In this document: positions 9,679-22,556 of the stretch, piece by piece
How positions within the stretch are numbered: position 1 is the first letter of the stretch
Layout: every line of letters begins with the position of its first letter
Assembly (NCBI RefSeq): GCF_016653295.1
Contig: NZ_NHSF01000017.1
Coordinates: 1-47,423 of the forward strand
Direction of reading: 5' to 3'
Length of the DNA stretch: 47,423 nt
Source: Halochromatium salexigens
Lineage (GTDB): Bacteria; Pseudomonadota; Gammaproteobacteria; Chromatiales; Chromatiaceae
The notes under the pieces: generated by a model
Database searches by the model: none
What the model was told of the DNA's origin: nothing
What the model saw: only the letters and a program-made list of their open reading frames with translations
Program-made: the position numbers and the translations under genes

Positions 9679-11820
9679 ATGCGCCCCAACCTGTTGAATA
9701 GCTTCTTCCCGTTCCTGCGCTGGTTCCCGCTCTCGGGGGATCAACTGCGTGGGGATCTCATCGCCGGCATCACCGTTGCGCTCGTCCTGGTGCCGCAGAG
9801 CATGGCCTATGCCCAGCTCGCCGGTTTGCCGGTGGTCTATGGTCTCTACGCCTCCTTCATGCCGGTGATCGTCGCCTCGCTCTGGGGCTCGCTGCCGCAG
9901 CTGCATACCGGCCCGGTGGCGATGCTCTCGCTGATGTCGGCCGCCGCCGTGCTGCCGCTGGCGGCCATCGGCAGTGAGGACTTCATCGTGCTCTCGGTGA
10001 TGCTGGCGCTGATGGTCGGCGTGCTGCGCCTGGTTCTCGGGCTGCTGCGCATGGGCATCCTGGTCAACTTCCTCTCCAGTCCGGTGATCGTCGGCTTCAC
10101 CAATGCCGCCGCCCTGATCATCGGCCTGTCACAGCTGAGCAAGATCCTCAATGTGCCCTTCCCGCGCACCGATAACTTCGTGCTCGATCTCTGGACCGTG
10201 GTCGAGCAACTGCCGCAGACCCATCTGCCGACCCTGCTGTTCGCGATCGCGACCTTCGCCATCATCCTCGGCGCGCGCCGGGTGATCCCGAAGATTCCCG
10301 GCGTCTTGCTCGCCGTGGTGCTGACGACGCTAGTGAGCTGGGGGATCGCCTTCGAGCGCAATCAACTGGTGCCGATCGATGCGCTGCAGGATCAAGAGGC
10401 GCGCGAGCTGGCCACTGGCTATGCCAGCACCGCGCGCGCCATCGACTCGCTCGGCGTCACCACCGCGCGCATGAATCAGGAGCTGCGCACGCTGATCAAC
10501 GCCGATGATCCCGAGCGTTTCAACGAACTGGCGCTGTTGGAGGCCGATCTGCGCGTGCTCAACCGCGAGATGAACCAGCGCAAGCTCGCCAACAACGAGC
10601 GCCAGGTGGCGCTGCACAACCTGCGCTTCGAGCATGTGCTGAGCGAGGACGGTCAGGATCTGTTCTATCGTCATGGCAAGGTGCCCGATGCGGTCGACGC
10701 GGACGGCCACACCTGGCGTATCAACACCGTCGATGGCGACCAGATCAAGATGATGGGCGGCGGCGCGGTGGTCGGCGCCATCCCGGCCGGGCTGCCGAGC
10801 TTCCAGATGCCCGAGATGCGCATGGACTTCTTCTGGACCCTGCTGCCCTCGGCGCTGGTGATGGCGCTGATCGGTTTCATGGAGGCGACCTCGATCTCCA
10901 AGGCCATCGCCGCCCAGACTCGCGAGCGAGTCGATACCAGTAAGGAGCTCGTCGGTCAGGGCCTGGCCAACATCGTCGGCAGCTTCTTCAGCTCCTACAC
11001 CGTCAGCGGCTCCTTCTCACGCTCGGCGGTGGCGGCCAAGAACGGCGCCAAGACCGGCCTGTTCGCGATCATCAGCGCCATCGCCGTGATGTTGGTGCTG
11101 CTGTTCCTGACCCCGCTGCTCTATCACTTGCCGCAAGCCGTGCTGGCGGTGATCGTGATGATGGCGGTGTTCGGGCTGATCAACCTGCGCTCCTTGGTGC
11201 GCGCCTGGAAGATCGAGCGCCAAGAGGCCGTGGTCGGCATGATCACCTTTCTCGCCACCCTGGCCATGGCACCGCAGCTGGCCAACGGCATCCTGCTCGG
11301 TGCCGGCCTGGCCATCATCCTGTTCCTGGTGCGTACCATGAAGCCGCGCACCGATATCCTCGGGCGCCTGCCCGATGGCAGCCTGGGCGGGATCAGCATC
11401 AATAAGGTCGAGCCGATCGGCAAACGCTTCATGGCCGTGCGCTTCGACGGTTCGCTCAACTTCGTCAACGCCTCGCGCTTCGAGGACGTGTTGCTCGAGG
11501 CGCGCTCGCAGAATCCGCAGGCGCGCGCGGTGTTGATCGACGGCAGTGGCATCAACGATGTCGATGTCACCGGCGAGGAGCGGCTGCGCGATGTGATCGA
11601 GACCTTCCGCGACAATGGCGTCGAACTCTACTTCTGCAGCCTTAAGGCCCAGGTCTACGAGACCCTGCACCGCGGCCGACTCTTCGATCTGCTCGATGAG
11701 TCGCACTTCATCCGCACCCGGCAGCGGGCGCTCGCGTTCATGGAGGAGACCTTCGACGATGACGACAGCACCCATCCGCCCGCGCCAGCGGTTGGTCCGA
11801 GTACGCCGGTGCTCGGATGA
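9679..11820 (+). CDS. SulP family anion transporter with a large inserted loop
   Basis: 713 residues, more than the usual 550-600. Core signatures include VPQSMAYAQLAGLPVVYGLY, TGPVAMLSLMSAAA and GQGLANIVGSFFSSYTVSGS. A C-terminal STAS domain spans about 565-690 (VRFDGSLNFVNASRFED, VLIDGSGINDVDVTGEE). Between the helix ending near residue 228 and the conserved GAIPAGLPSF at 366-375 there is an extra ~135-residue hydrophilic segment rich in Glu, Arg and Leu, probably helical, where ordinary members have only a short link. By family topology it would face the periplasm, which is an inference. Substrate unknown. It may respond to the adjacent two-component system. Confidence 0.9.
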   Translation: MRPNLLNSFFPFLRWFPLSGDQLRGDLIAGITVALVLVPQSMAYAQLAGLPVVYGLYASFMPVIVASLWGSLPQLHTGPVAMLSLMSAAAVLPLAAIGSEDFIVLSVMLALMVGVLRLVLGLLRMGILVNFLSSPVIVGFTNAAALIIGLSQLSKILNVPFPRTDNFVLDLWTVVEQLPQTHLPTLLFAIATFAIILGARRVIPKIPGVLLAVVLTTLVSWGIAFERNQLVPIDALQDQEARELATGYASTARAIDSLGVTTARMNQELRTLINADDPERFNELALLEADLRVLNREMNQRKLANNERQVALHNLRFEHVLSEDGQDLFYRHGKVPDAVDADGHTWRINTVDGDQIKMMGGGAVVGAIPAGLPSFQMPEMRMDFFWTLLPSALVMALIGFMEATSISKAIAAQTRERVDTSKELVGQGLANIVGSFFSSYTVSGSFSRSAVAAKNGAKTGLFAIISAIAVMLVLLFLTPLLYHLPQAVLAVIVMMAVFGLINLRSLVRAWKIERQEAVVGMITFLATLAMAPQLANGILLGAGLAIILFLVRTMKPRTDILGRLPDGSLGGISINKVEPIGKRFMAVRFDGSLNFVNASRFEDVLLEARSQNPQARAVLIDGSGINDVDVTGEERLRDVIETFRDNGVELYFCSLKAQVYETLHRGRLFDLLDESHFIRTRQRALAFMEETFDDDDSTHPPAPAVGPSTPVLG

Positions 11821-11868
11821 TCGCTGCGCGGGTTGTCTCGGGCGCCAGCGTCGGTTAGGGTCGGGTCG

Positions 11869-12243
11869 ATGAAATTCTCCGAGTTCGACACCGACGCCGG
11901 GCCCCTGATCGAGGCCTACGGGCCTGGGCAGGTGCGTATCCAGGGCCAAGACTACCAGCGCAGTCTGGCGGTGACCGCTGGGCAAGTGCTCAGCGACTGG
12001 GGTCCACCCAGGTTCGAGGCGCTTGAGCCCGCGCATTTCGAGGCCCTCGCCGCGCTCGCACCACAGGTGGTGGTGCTCGGCACCGGCGCTCGGCAGCGGT
12101 TTCCCGATCCGGCGCTCTATGCCGCGCTGCTCGCGCAAGGCATCGGCATCGAGATCATGGACACCGGCGCCGCCTGTCGCACCTACAACATCCTCGCCGG
12201 CGAGGGCCGGCGGGTGGTCGCGGCCCTGATCAACGACGCCTGA
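11869..12243 (+). CDS. Mth938-like domain protein (DUF498)
   Basis: 124 residues spanning the whole Mth938-like fold: a Val/Leu-rich strand VVVLGTGARQRFPDP, then GIGIEIMDTGAACRTYNIL, typical of the family that includes human NDUFAF3. Bacterial members are of unknown function. ATG 11869 begins at the conserved N-terminus; an upstream in-frame ATG at 11833 adds only an unconserved leader. Its stop TGA (12241-12243) shares one base with the next start, so the two genes are coupled. Confidence 0.82.
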   Translation: MKFSEFDTDAGPLIEAYGPGQVRIQGQDYQRSLAVTAGQVLSDWGPPRFEALEPAHFEALAALAPQVVVLGTGARQRFPDPALYAALLAQGIGIEIMDTGAACRTYNILAGEGRRVVAALINDA

Positions 12244-12932
12244 TGGACCGCAAGATCCTGCTCTCGGTGCTGACCGGCGCCCTGCTCGCCTTCATCGGCC
12301 TCTGGATGCTGCTCTCGGCCTTTCCCGACCAGCGCGCGGGCCTGCGGCTCTACCCCTGGGAGGTCGCGCGCACGCCAAGCGGGCAGGTGCAGGTGTTTGG
12401 GCTCACCCTCGGCGAGAGCACGCTCGCCGATCTGCGCGCGCTGCTCGGGGAGGACGGCAAGCTGAATCTGTTCGCCGAGACCGCGCCCGATGCGCCCGAT
12501 ACCGATTTCGCCGTCGAGGCCTACTTCGACAACATCCTGCTCAGCAATCTGAAGGCCGATTGGGTGGCCTCGCTCGCCGTCCAGCAGGATCGGCTCAGTG
12601 GGATGTATGATCGAGGTCTGCGCGCCAGTAAGCTCGCCAGCGGCAGCCGCAAGGTCAAGCTCGATCCCGACGACGCCGAGGCTCTGAGCGAGGCGCCGAT
12701 CCGCTCGCTCACCTATCTGCCCTGGAAGAGCCTGCGCCCGGAGGATATCGTCGGGCGTTTCGGTGAGCCACGGCAGCGGATCACCGAGGAACGCGGCGTG
12801 GTCCATTGGCTCTATCCGGAGCAGGGCCTCGACATCGCCCGCGATCCCGATGGTGGCGTCGTCATCCAGTACCTGAACCCGGCCGACTTCGAGCGCGCCT
12901 TAGCGCCCCTCGACACGGAAACGCACAGCTGA
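12243..12932 (+). CDS. Membrane-anchored hypothetical protein
   Basis: 229 residues. One N-terminal transmembrane helix (ILLSVLTGALLAFIGLWMLL) is followed by a soluble domain likely in the periplasm. No family was recognised. The soluble part has FGLTLGESTLADLRALLG, a pattern resembling small repeats in periplasmic BamE/SmpA-like folds (G-x-T-x-x-D-l-r), and a second copy-like segment LRPEDIVGRFGEPRQRI, so a two-lobed BamE-like fold is possible but unproven. Coupled to the Mth938-like gene upstream and convergent with rimI. Confidence 0.7.
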   Translation: MDRKILLSVLTGALLAFIGLWMLLSAFPDQRAGLRLYPWEVARTPSGQVQVFGLTLGESTLADLRALLGEDGKLNLFAETAPDAPDTDFAVEAYFDNILLSNLKADWVASLAVQQDRLSGMYDRGLRASKLASGSRKVKLDPDDAEALSEAPIRSLTYLPWKSLRPEDIVGRFGEPRQRITEERGVVHWLYPEQGLDIARDPDGGVVIQYLNPADFERALAPLDTETHS

Positions 12933-12935
12933 GCG

Positions 12936-13439
12936 TCACAGCGCACGCGCCATCAGCACCGCGTCTTCGCGGCTGGCTCGGCTTGAGTCGGTGCCCGGAC
13001 CGGCGTTCGCATCGGCGCTGGGGTAATAGCCCTTGCGCAGGCCGATCTCATCGAACCCCTCGGCCTGGTAGAGCCGGATCGCACCCTGGTTCGAGGCGCG
13101 CACCTCGAGGAAGGCGGTATCCGCCTCGCGTTGGCGCGCGAGCGCGAGCGCTCGGCGCAGCAGACGACGTCCCAAGCCACGGCCTTGATGGCTCGGCGCC
13201 ACGCACAGGTTCAGGATGTGGCACTCGCCTGCGGCCACCGACATCACCGCGTGCCCAATCAAGCGTCCGGCCCGATCGGCCACCAGACAGTAATAGCTTG
13301 CACGCAAACAGTCGCGGAAGATGCCCTCGCTCCAGGGCACTGCATAGGCCGCGCACTCGACCTGCATCACCTCGGTGAGATCGGCCTCGGTCATGCGCCG
13401 CAAGGCGATCGCGCGCTCCGGTGTCAGGGGTAGAGTCAT
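12936..13439 (-). CDS. rimI: Ribosomal protein S18 alanine N-acetyltransferase
   Basis: 167-residue GNAT-fold acetyltransferase that acetylates the N-terminal Ala of ribosomal protein S18. The acetyl-CoA loop is CVAPSHQGRGLGRRLL (Q/R-x-x-G-x-G/A). RimI-type features include WSEGIFRDCL near the N-terminus, HILNLCV and the C-terminal RKGYYPSADANAG...REDAVLMAR. It stands alone, convergent with the gene at 12243 and divergent from nifJ. The usual partner tsaB is not in the window. Confidence 0.88.
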   Translation of the reverse strand: MTLPLTPERAIALRRMTEADLTEVMQVECAAYAVPWSEGIFRDCLRASYYCLVADRAGRLIGHAVMSVAAGECHILNLCVAPSHQGRGLGRRLLRRALALARQREADTAFLEVRASNQGAIRLYQAEGFDEIGLRKGYYPSADANAGPGTDSSRASREDAVLMARAL

Positions 13440-13531
13440 GCGCCGATTATAGCCAGCCGCGAGATCGCCAACAGTATCATCAGGGAACCGCCAAGGTGTT
13501 AATCAATAATGAGATTTAACCCAAACCGAAA

Positions 13532-13573
13532 GAGACGGAAGGTCTCCCCGAGCCGTTTGGGAGCAACCGTCTC
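13532..13573 (+). other. Nested hairpin in the rimI-nifJ intergenic region
   Basis: GAGACGG (13532-13538) pairs with CCGTCTC (13567-13573). Within it, CTCCC (13544-13548) pairs with GGGAG (13559-13563). There is no T-run on either side, so it is not a standard terminator. It lies about 175 bp before nifJ. The rest of 13440-13746 shows an imperfect dyad around 13498-13520 (GTTAATCA ... GATTTAAC) but no confident promoter. Confidence 0.4.
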
Positions 13574-13678
13574 GATTTCCTGACACGGATCATGTGCAAG
13601 GTGAATTCCTGGCCGTTCTTGAACCGAGATCAGCCGATGAAGGCCGGAATCTCGTTATAGTTTCGCCGAGTTCTCCGT

Positions 13679-13716
13679 CTCCGGCCGAGCCGGTGCAACG
13701 GGCTCCTCGGCCGGAG
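13679..13716 (+). promoter_or_regulatory. Perfect 11-bp-stem hairpin in the nifJ leader
   Basis: CTCCGGCCGAG (13679-13689) and CTCGGCCGGAG (13706-13716) are exact reverse complements separated by 16 bases, ending 30 bases before the nifJ ATG. No T-run follows. A TTATAG box at 13655-13660 just upstream could be a -10, in which case the hairpin would sit at the very 5' end of the mRNA, where it might stabilise it or affect translation. Confidence 0.5.
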
Positions 13717-13746
13717 CACCCATCACCCATCCAACGTGGTAACACG

Positions 13747-17337
<3,591 letters not shown>

Positions 17338-17355
17338 GACCCTGAACTGCTGTCA

Positions 17356-17385
17356 GCGCGCGGGGTGCCAAGGCCCCTCGCGCGC
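17356..17385 (+). other. Intercistronic hairpin between nifJ and the DHOD-like gene
   Basis: GCGCGCGGGG (17356-17365) pairs with CCCC-T-CGCGCGC (17374-17385) with one bulged base and an 8-base loop. No T-run follows, so it is more likely an mRNA processing or stabilising structure, or a partial attenuator, than a full terminator. Confidence 0.45.
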
Positions 17386-17423
17386 GCAGTCACCCGACGA
17401 CGACCTTCGCCCCGGAGATCCCC

Positions 17424-18440
17424 ATGGACCTGACCACCAACTACCTCGGCTTCACCCTCAAGAACCCGATCGTTCCCTCTTCATCGCCGCTGTCCAAGAG
17501 CATCGCGCAAGCGAAGGAGCTCGAGGACCAGGGCGCCTCGGCGCTGATCATGTACTCGCTATTCGAGGAGGCCGTGACCACCGAGACCGAGACCATGAAC
17601 CGCTTCCTGCACCAGCAGGACACCGGCTTCGCTGAGATCGGCGAGGGCTTCATCCCGGACTGGAACGACTTCAGTACCGGGCTCGACAACTACCTGGACA
17701 ATGTTCGCAAGCTCAAAGAAGCGCTCGATATCCCGATCATCGCCAGCCTCAACGGCGTCACCCCGGGCGGCTGGATCGCGCATGCCAAGGAGCTCGAGCA
17801 GGCCGGTGCCGATGCACTCGAGCTCAACGTCTACTATGTCGCCGCCGACATCAACCTCGATGGCAGCCAGGTCGAGGAGCGCTATCTCGAGATCCTGCGG
17901 CTGCTCAAGAGCCAGATCAGCATCCCGATCAACATGAAGCTCTCGCCGAGCTTCAGCTCGGTCGGCAGCATGGTGCGGCGTCTGGCCGAAGGCGGCGCCG
18001 ATGGCGTGTCGCTGTTCAACCGCTTCTATCAGCCCGACATCAATATCGACAGCCTGCGATTGCAGCCGAGCCTGCATCCCTCGACCTCGGCCGAGGCGCT
18101 GCTGGCGATGCGCTGGATCGCGATCCTCTACGGGCGCATCGATGGCCTCTCGCTCGGTGCCACCGGCGGCATCCATACCGCCGAGGATGCCATCAAGCTG
18201 CTGCTCGCCGGTACCGATGCGGTGCATCTGTGCAGCACGCTGCTCAAGAACGGCGCCCCGCAGGTCGCGCGCATCCTCGAGGGCATCACGCACTGGATGG
18301 AGGAGCAGAGCTTCGAGTCGATCGCTGATATGCGCGGTCGTGTCAGCGCGCTCGCGGTGCCGAATCCGGCCGATTTCGAGCGTGCCAACTACGTCAACAT
18401 CATCGACAGCTACAGCTTCTCGCCCGGCGTGCTGGTCTGA
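17424..18440 (+). CDS. Dihydroorotate dehydrogenase-like protein
   Basis: 338 residues. A FMN-binding TIM barrel of the dihydroorotate dehydrogenase superfamily: DLTTNYLGFTLKNPIVPSSS at the start, IPIIASLNGVTPGGW, ALELNVYYVA, NMKLSPSF, SLGATGGIHTAEDAIKLLLAG (phosphate-binding loop). It lacks hallmarks of true pyrimidine-pathway PyrD and belongs to the group often encoded beside PFOR, where it probably handles electrons or an unknown substrate. GGAG lies six bases before ATG 17424. It is 86 bp downstream of nifJ, in the same direction. Confidence 0.87.
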   Translation: MDLTTNYLGFTLKNPIVPSSSPLSKSIAQAKELEDQGASALIMYSLFEEAVTTETETMNRFLHQQDTGFAEIGEGFIPDWNDFSTGLDNYLDNVRKLKEALDIPIIASLNGVTPGGWIAHAKELEQAGADALELNVYYVAADINLDGSQVEERYLEILRLLKSQISIPINMKLSPSFSSVGSMVRRLAEGGADGVSLFNRFYQPDINIDSLRLQPSLHPSTSAEALLAMRWIAILYGRIDGLSLGATGGIHTAEDAIKLLLAGTDAVHLCSTLLKNGAPQVARILEGITHWMEEQSFESIADMRGRVSALAVPNPADFERANYVNIIDSYSFSPGVLV

Positions 18441-18478
18441 GGCCGAAGAGGCACATCCACCCAATCACCCAATAACAA

Positions 18479-18507
18479 CGGCCCCGCGTACGTTTGGCGC
18501 GGGGCCG
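18479..18507. terminator. Strong hairpin between convergent genes
   Basis: CGGCCCCGCG (18479-18488) pairs perfectly with CGCGGGGCCG (18498-18507) around a 9-base loop. It lies between the stop of the DHOD-like gene and the stop of the membrane-protein gene on the other strand. Neither side has a clear T-run, so termination would rest on stem strength. Confidence 0.55.
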
Positions 18508-18523
18508 CGCTGTGGCGACAATT

Positions 18524-19282
18524 TCAAACCAGGTCGTGATCCTCAAGCCGGAAGCCCAGCAGCTCGAGAATGAGCCCCGTCACGGCACCACCGAGCATCC
18601 CGCCCAAAGCCCCGGAGGGGACCTCGCTCAACACCTGATCGATCACCGAACGCTCGTCGCCGAAGAGCATCGGCGTCGTCATCCCCGCCATCAGCCAGAC
18701 CCCGGCGCCAACCACCGAGGCGATCAGCCCCGCGACCAAAGGCGCGGCCAGGCTATCCGGCAGCCAGCCATGGCAGGCCTGCACGATCCAATGCTCGTTC
18801 AATTGGTACAGCGTACCGACGATGGCCACCACGCCAGCGGCCATCACGAAAGGGCCCACGGGCGTTTCCAGGGTTGTCAGCACCACCACCAGTGCTAAAC
18901 CGGCACCAAAACCAGCGAGCATCCCGGTCAGCGTCTCGGCTAGGGGTCGGGCATTCTGCCTGCCGGTCCAGGCGAAAAAGGCGCCGGCCGCGATCCCGGT
19001 AGCGGCAGCCAAGAGCGTGATCATCGCTAGCTCGATCTGCTGTCCGGAGGTCACAAGGTAGCCGATCGACGCCAAGACACCAGCCGTCGCTCCCACCAGG
19101 GCCAAGGGCATGGCGCTGTAGAACGCGGCCGTCGTCATTGCCGCGGCAACGGCCCCAACCACCAGCGGCTGCCAACCGCCGAGCCCGAGCACCACCAAGA
19201 CCTCATATAAGCCGATGAACAAGCCGCCGAACAAGGCCCCGGCCAGGCTCCAAACCAACAGCGATACGATGATCGCAATCAT
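18524..19282 (-). CDS. Multi-pass glycine/alanine-rich membrane protein
   Basis: About 252 residues, almost entirely hydrophobic, with roughly seven membrane segments containing many small-residue motifs (GAAAA, GGLFIGLYE, AAGVLASIG, GGMLGGAVTG). No family was recognised. ATG 19282 follows GAGAG at six bases and begins right at the first helix. An in-frame GTG at 19303, preceded closely by GGAGGA, or a TTG at 19291 could also start it. The C-terminus (ELLGFRLEDHDLV) is polar. It is divergent from phaB, but nothing shows a shared job. Confidence 0.72.
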   Translation of the reverse strand: MIAIIVSLLVWSLAGALFGGLFIGLYEVLVVLGLGGWQPLVVGAVAAAMTTAAFYSAMPLALVGATAGVLASIGYLVTSGQQIELAMITLLAAATGIAAGAFFAWTGRQNARPLAETLTGMLAGFGAGLALVVVLTTLETPVGPFVMAAGVVAIVGTLYQLNEHWIVQACHGWLPDSLAAPLVAGLIASVVGAGVWLMAGMTTPMLFGDERSVIDQVLSEVPSGALGGMLGGAVTGLILELLGFRLEDHDLV

Positions 19283-19469
19283 GCGTTCTCTCAAGGCGAC
19301 CACTCCTCCAAGCTTGGCGTCATTCTTCTTCGTGCCATTTTAGCTGGCCCGGGCACGCGCGTCGCCGCGAAACGCCGTTGGCGTCTGCGTTACTATGTCG
19401 CAAGCGCGATGCGGCTAATCGCAACGCGGCATAACAAGAACCTACCAAAGACGAGAGCGAGAGAGAGAC

Positions 19470-20192
19470 ATGGCAAAAACAGCATTGATCACCGGCGGCA
19501 CCCGTGGCATCGGCGAGGCAATCAGCGTCGCGCTCAAGGAAGCCGGCTATCAGGTCGCGGCCAACTATGGCGGCAATAATCAGGCCGCCCAGGCCTTTAC
19601 CCAACGCACCGGCATCCCGGCCTACCGATTCGATGTCGCCGATTTCGACGCCGTCGCCGCCGGCATCACGCGCATCGAGCAGGAGTTGGCCCCCATCGAT
19701 GTGCTGGTCAACAATGCCGGCATCACCCGTGACGGCACCCTGCACAAGATGCGCCCGGATCAGTGGCAGCAGGTCATCGACACCAATCTGGGCTCTTGCT
19801 TCAATTGCGCGCGCGCGGTCATCGACGGCATGCGCGAGCGCGCCTTTGGGCGTATCGTCAACATCGGCTCGATCAACGGCCAGGCCGGCCAATATGGCCA
19901 GGTCAACTATGCGGCGGCCAAATCCGGCATCCATGGCTTCACCAAGGCGCTCGCCCAAGAGGGCGCGGCCAAGGGCGTCACCGTCAACGCGGTCGCGCCC
20001 GGTTATGTGGATACCGAGATGGTGCGTTCGGTGCCGGCCAATGTGCTCGAGAAGATCATCGCCCGCATCCCGGTCGGTCGCCTTGGCCAGCCCGAGGACA
20101 TCGCGCGCGCGGTGCTCTTCCTGGTCGCCGATGAGGCCGGATTCATCACCGGGACCACCCTCTCGATCAACGGCGGACAGCACATGTATTGA
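19470..20192 (+). CDS. phaB: Acetoacetyl-CoA reductase
   Basis: 240-residue short-chain dehydrogenase that reduces acetoacetyl-CoA to (R)-3-hydroxybutyryl-CoA with NADPH in polyhydroxybutyrate synthesis. Rossmann motif TGGTRGIGEA, NNAG, then the catalytic Ser in NIGSINGQAGQYGQ and YAAAK (Tyr and Lys). NIGSINGQ, GVTVNAVAPGYVDTEMV and the C-terminal INGGQHM separate PhaB from FabG. A GAGAGAGAGA ribosome site precedes the ATG. phaA and phaC are not nearby in this window. Confidence 0.88.
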   Translation: MAKTALITGGTRGIGEAISVALKEAGYQVAANYGGNNQAAQAFTQRTGIPAYRFDVADFDAVAAGITRIEQELAPIDVLVNNAGITRDGTLHKMRPDQWQQVIDTNLGSCFNCARAVIDGMRERAFGRIVNIGSINGQAGQYGQVNYAAAKSGIHGFTKALAQEGAAKGVTVNAVAPGYVDTEMVRSVPANVLEKIIARIPVGRLGQPEDIARAVLFLVADEAGFITGTTLSINGGQHMY

Positions 20193-20258
20193 TCAGCGGT
20201 TGTCCAACCCCCACCGCGCCGATAGACTTCGGCGCTTTGCTCGCGAGTCCCGCCGCCC

Positions 20259-21986
20259 ATGCGTACCTCAGAATTTCCGCTGAACACCGTCAAAGAGACG
20301 CCGGCCGACGCCGAAATCGCCAGCCATCGGTTGATGCTGCGGGCCGGCATGATCCGCAAGCTCGCCGCTGGGCTCTACACCTGGCTGCCATTGGGCTTGA
20401 GGGTGCTGCGCAAGGTCGAGCGCATCGTGCGCGAGGAGATGGACCGCGCCGGCGCGCTCGAGGTCGCGATGCCGGCGGTGCAACCGGCCGAGCTGTGGCA
20501 GGAGTCGGGGCGCTGGGAGCAATACGGTCCCGAGCTGTTGCGGATCAAAGACCGCCATCAGCGCGAGTTCTGCTTCGGCCCGACGCACGAGGAGATCATC
20601 ACCGAGCTGGCGCGCAATGAGCTGCGCAGCTACAAGCAACTGCCGATCAATTACTATCAGATCCAGACCAAATTCCGCGACGAGATCCGCCCGCGCTTCG
20701 GCATCATGCGCGCGCGCGAATTCCTGATGAAGGACGCCTACTCGTTCCATGTCGATCAGGACTCGCTCGCCGACACCTATGCGCTGATGTACGAGACCTA
20801 TAGCCGCATCTTCCGCCGCTGCGGGCTCGATTTTCGCGCCGTGCAGGCCGACACCGGCGCCATCGGCGGCAACGCCTCGCACGAGTTCCACGTGCTCGCC
20901 GACTCCGGCGAGGATGCCATCGCCTTCTCGACCGGCAGCGACTACGCCGCCAATGTCGAGCTGGCCGAGGCGGTCGGACTCGAGGCCAGCGCACCGGCGC
21001 CCGGCGAGGAGTCGCGCCTGGTTGACACCCCCAATGCCAAGACCATCGCCGATCTGGTCGACGGCTTTGGCCAGCCGATCGAGCGCACGGTCAAGACCCT
21101 GGTCGTCGCCGGCGCCGACCCGGAGACCGGCGCCGAATCCGGCCTGGTCGCGCTGCTGGTGCGCGGCGATCACGAGCTGAATCCGCTCAAGGCCGAGAAG
21201 CTGCCGCAGGTCGCGAGCCCGCTGCGCATGGCCAGCGAAGAGGAGATCCGCGCCGCCATCGGCGCCGGCCCCGGCTCGCTGGGCCCCAAGGATCTGCCGA
21301 TCCCCTGCATCGCCGATCGCAGCGTCGCTGCCAGCGCCGACTTCAGCGCCGGCGCCAACCAGGACGGCAAGCATTGGTTCGGGCTCAACTGGGGCCGCGA
21401 TCTGCCGACACCCGAGGTGGCCGATCTGCGCAACGTCGTCGAGGGCGACCCCAGCCCGGACGGTCAGGGCACGCTGACCATCGCGCGCGGCATCGAGGTC
21501 GGTCATATCTTCCAGCTCGGGCGCAAGTACAGCGAGGCGATGAAGGCCGTGGTGCTCGACGAGGCCGGCAAGGCGGTGACCCTGACCATGGGCTGCTACG
21601 GCATCGGCGTCTCGCGCGTGGTCGCCGCCGCCATCGAGCAGCATCACGACGAGCGCGGCATCCGCTGGCCGGCCAGCATCGCGCCGTTCGAGGTCGCGCT
21701 GCTGCCGATGAAGCTCGGCAAGTCGTTTCGCGTGCGCGAGGCCGTCGACGACCTCTATGAACGGCTCAAGGCGGTCGGCATCGAAGTCCTGCTCGACGAC
21801 CGCGACGCCCGCCCCGGCGCCATGTTCGCCGACATGGAATTGATCGGCATCCCCCACCGCGTCGTCATCGGTGACAAGCACCTCGATGACGGCCAGGTCG
21901 AATACAAGGGTCGGCGCGACGCCGAGATGCAACTGATCGCGCTCGACGAGATCGTCCCCTTCCTCGAGCGCACGTTGGCCCGCTGA
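20259..21986 (+). CDS. proS: Prolyl-tRNA synthetase
   Basis: 575-residue class II prolyl-tRNA synthetase of the bacterial type with an editing insertion. Class II motif 1 ([20 protein letters not shown]), motif 2 ([21 protein letters not shown]) and motif 3 ([17 protein letters not shown]) are present. The INS editing domain lies at about 225-400, and an anticodon-binding domain follows from about 475 ([20 protein letters not shown]). Length is normal. Runs in the same direction as phaB and fabA. Confidence 0.96.
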   Translation: MRTSEFPLNTVKETPADAEIASHRLMLRAGMIRKLAAGLYTWLPLGLRVLRKVERIVREEMDRAGALEVAMPAVQPAELWQESGRWEQYGPELLRIKDRHQREFCFGPTHEEIITELARNELRSYKQLPINYYQIQTKFRDEIRPRFGIMRAREFLMKDAYSFHVDQDSLADTYALMYETYSRIFRRCGLDFRAVQADTGAIGGNASHEFHVLADSGEDAIAFSTGSDYAANVELAEAVGLEASAPAPGEESRLVDTPNAKTIADLVDGFGQPIERTVKTLVVAGADPETGAESGLVALLVRGDHELNPLKAEKLPQVASPLRMASEEEIRAAIGAGPGSLGPKDLPIPCIADRSVAASADFSAGANQDGKHWFGLNWGRDLPTPEVADLRNVVEGDPSPDGQGTLTIARGIEVGHIFQLGRKYSEAMKAVVLDEAGKAVTLTMGCYGIGVSRVVAAAIEQHHDERGIRWPASIAPFEVALLPMKLGKSFRVREAVDDLYERLKAVGIEVLLDDRDARPGAMFADMELIGIPHRVVIGDKHLDDGQVEYKGRRDAEMQLIALDEIVPFLERTLAR

Positions 21987-22040
21987 GCACGCGCGCCGGC
22001 CACTGCCCTCGCCCCACCGAGACGGAATCCCAAACCCAGA

Positions 22041-22556
22041 ATGAGCAAAACCGAATCCTTCGATCGCGAGCAACTGCTCGCCTGTGGCTACGGCGAGATG
22101 TTTGGGCCCGGCAATGCCCAACTGCCGGTGCCGAACATGCTGATGATGGACCGCGTGACCCGCATCGCCGACTATGGTGGCGAATACGGCAAGGGCGAGA
22201 TCGTCGCTGAACTCGACATCAAACCGGAACTCTGGTTCTTCGGCTGTCACTTCCCCGGTGATCCGGTGATGCCGGGCTGTCTCGGGCTCGACGCCATGTG
22301 GCAGATTGTCGGCTTCTATCTGGCTTGGATCGGCAACCCCGGCCACGGCCGCGCGCTCGGCGTCGGCGAGGTCAAGTTCAGCGGCCAGGTGCTGCCGAGC
22401 GCCGAGCAGGTCACCTACCGCGTCTGCATGAAGCGGGTGATCTCACGCAAGCTGGTGCTCGGCATCGGCGATGGAACCATGGATGTCGATGGTCGCGTCA
22501 TCTATACCGCTAAGGATCTGCGCGTGGGCCTGTTCACCTCCACCGAGGGCTTCTGA
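22041..22556 (+). CDS. fabA: 3-hydroxydecanoyl-ACP dehydratase/isomerase
   Basis: 171 residues, the normal FabA length. It dehydrates 3-hydroxydecanoyl-ACP and isomerises the trans-2 to the cis-3 product, opening the anaerobic route to unsaturated fatty acids. The active-site His is in [12 protein letters not shown] and Asp in [12 protein letters not shown]. FabA-type KFSGQVLP and DGRVIY follow. fabB, which usually accompanies fabA, is not adjacent; instead the stop abuts the GTG start of yceH. Confidence 0.95.
   Translation: MSKTESFDREQLLACGYGEMFGPGNAQLPVPNMLMMDRVTRIADYGGEYGKGEIVAELDIKPELWFFGCHFPGDPVMPGCLGLDAMWQIVGFYLAWIGNPGHGRALGVGEVKFSGQVLPSAEQVTYRVCMKRVISRKLVLGIGDGTMDVDGRVIYTAKDLRVGLFTSTEGF

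Noticed and set aside
13498-13520. An FNR-type site before nifJ
   Set aside because: The dyad GTTAATCA/GATTTAAC is imperfect and does not fit TTGAT-N4-ATCAA, so it is only noted in the hairpin entry.
20268-22346. A 692-codon open frame antisense to proS and fabA
   Set aside because: It crosses two genuine genes, has antisense-type composition and no recognisable motif.
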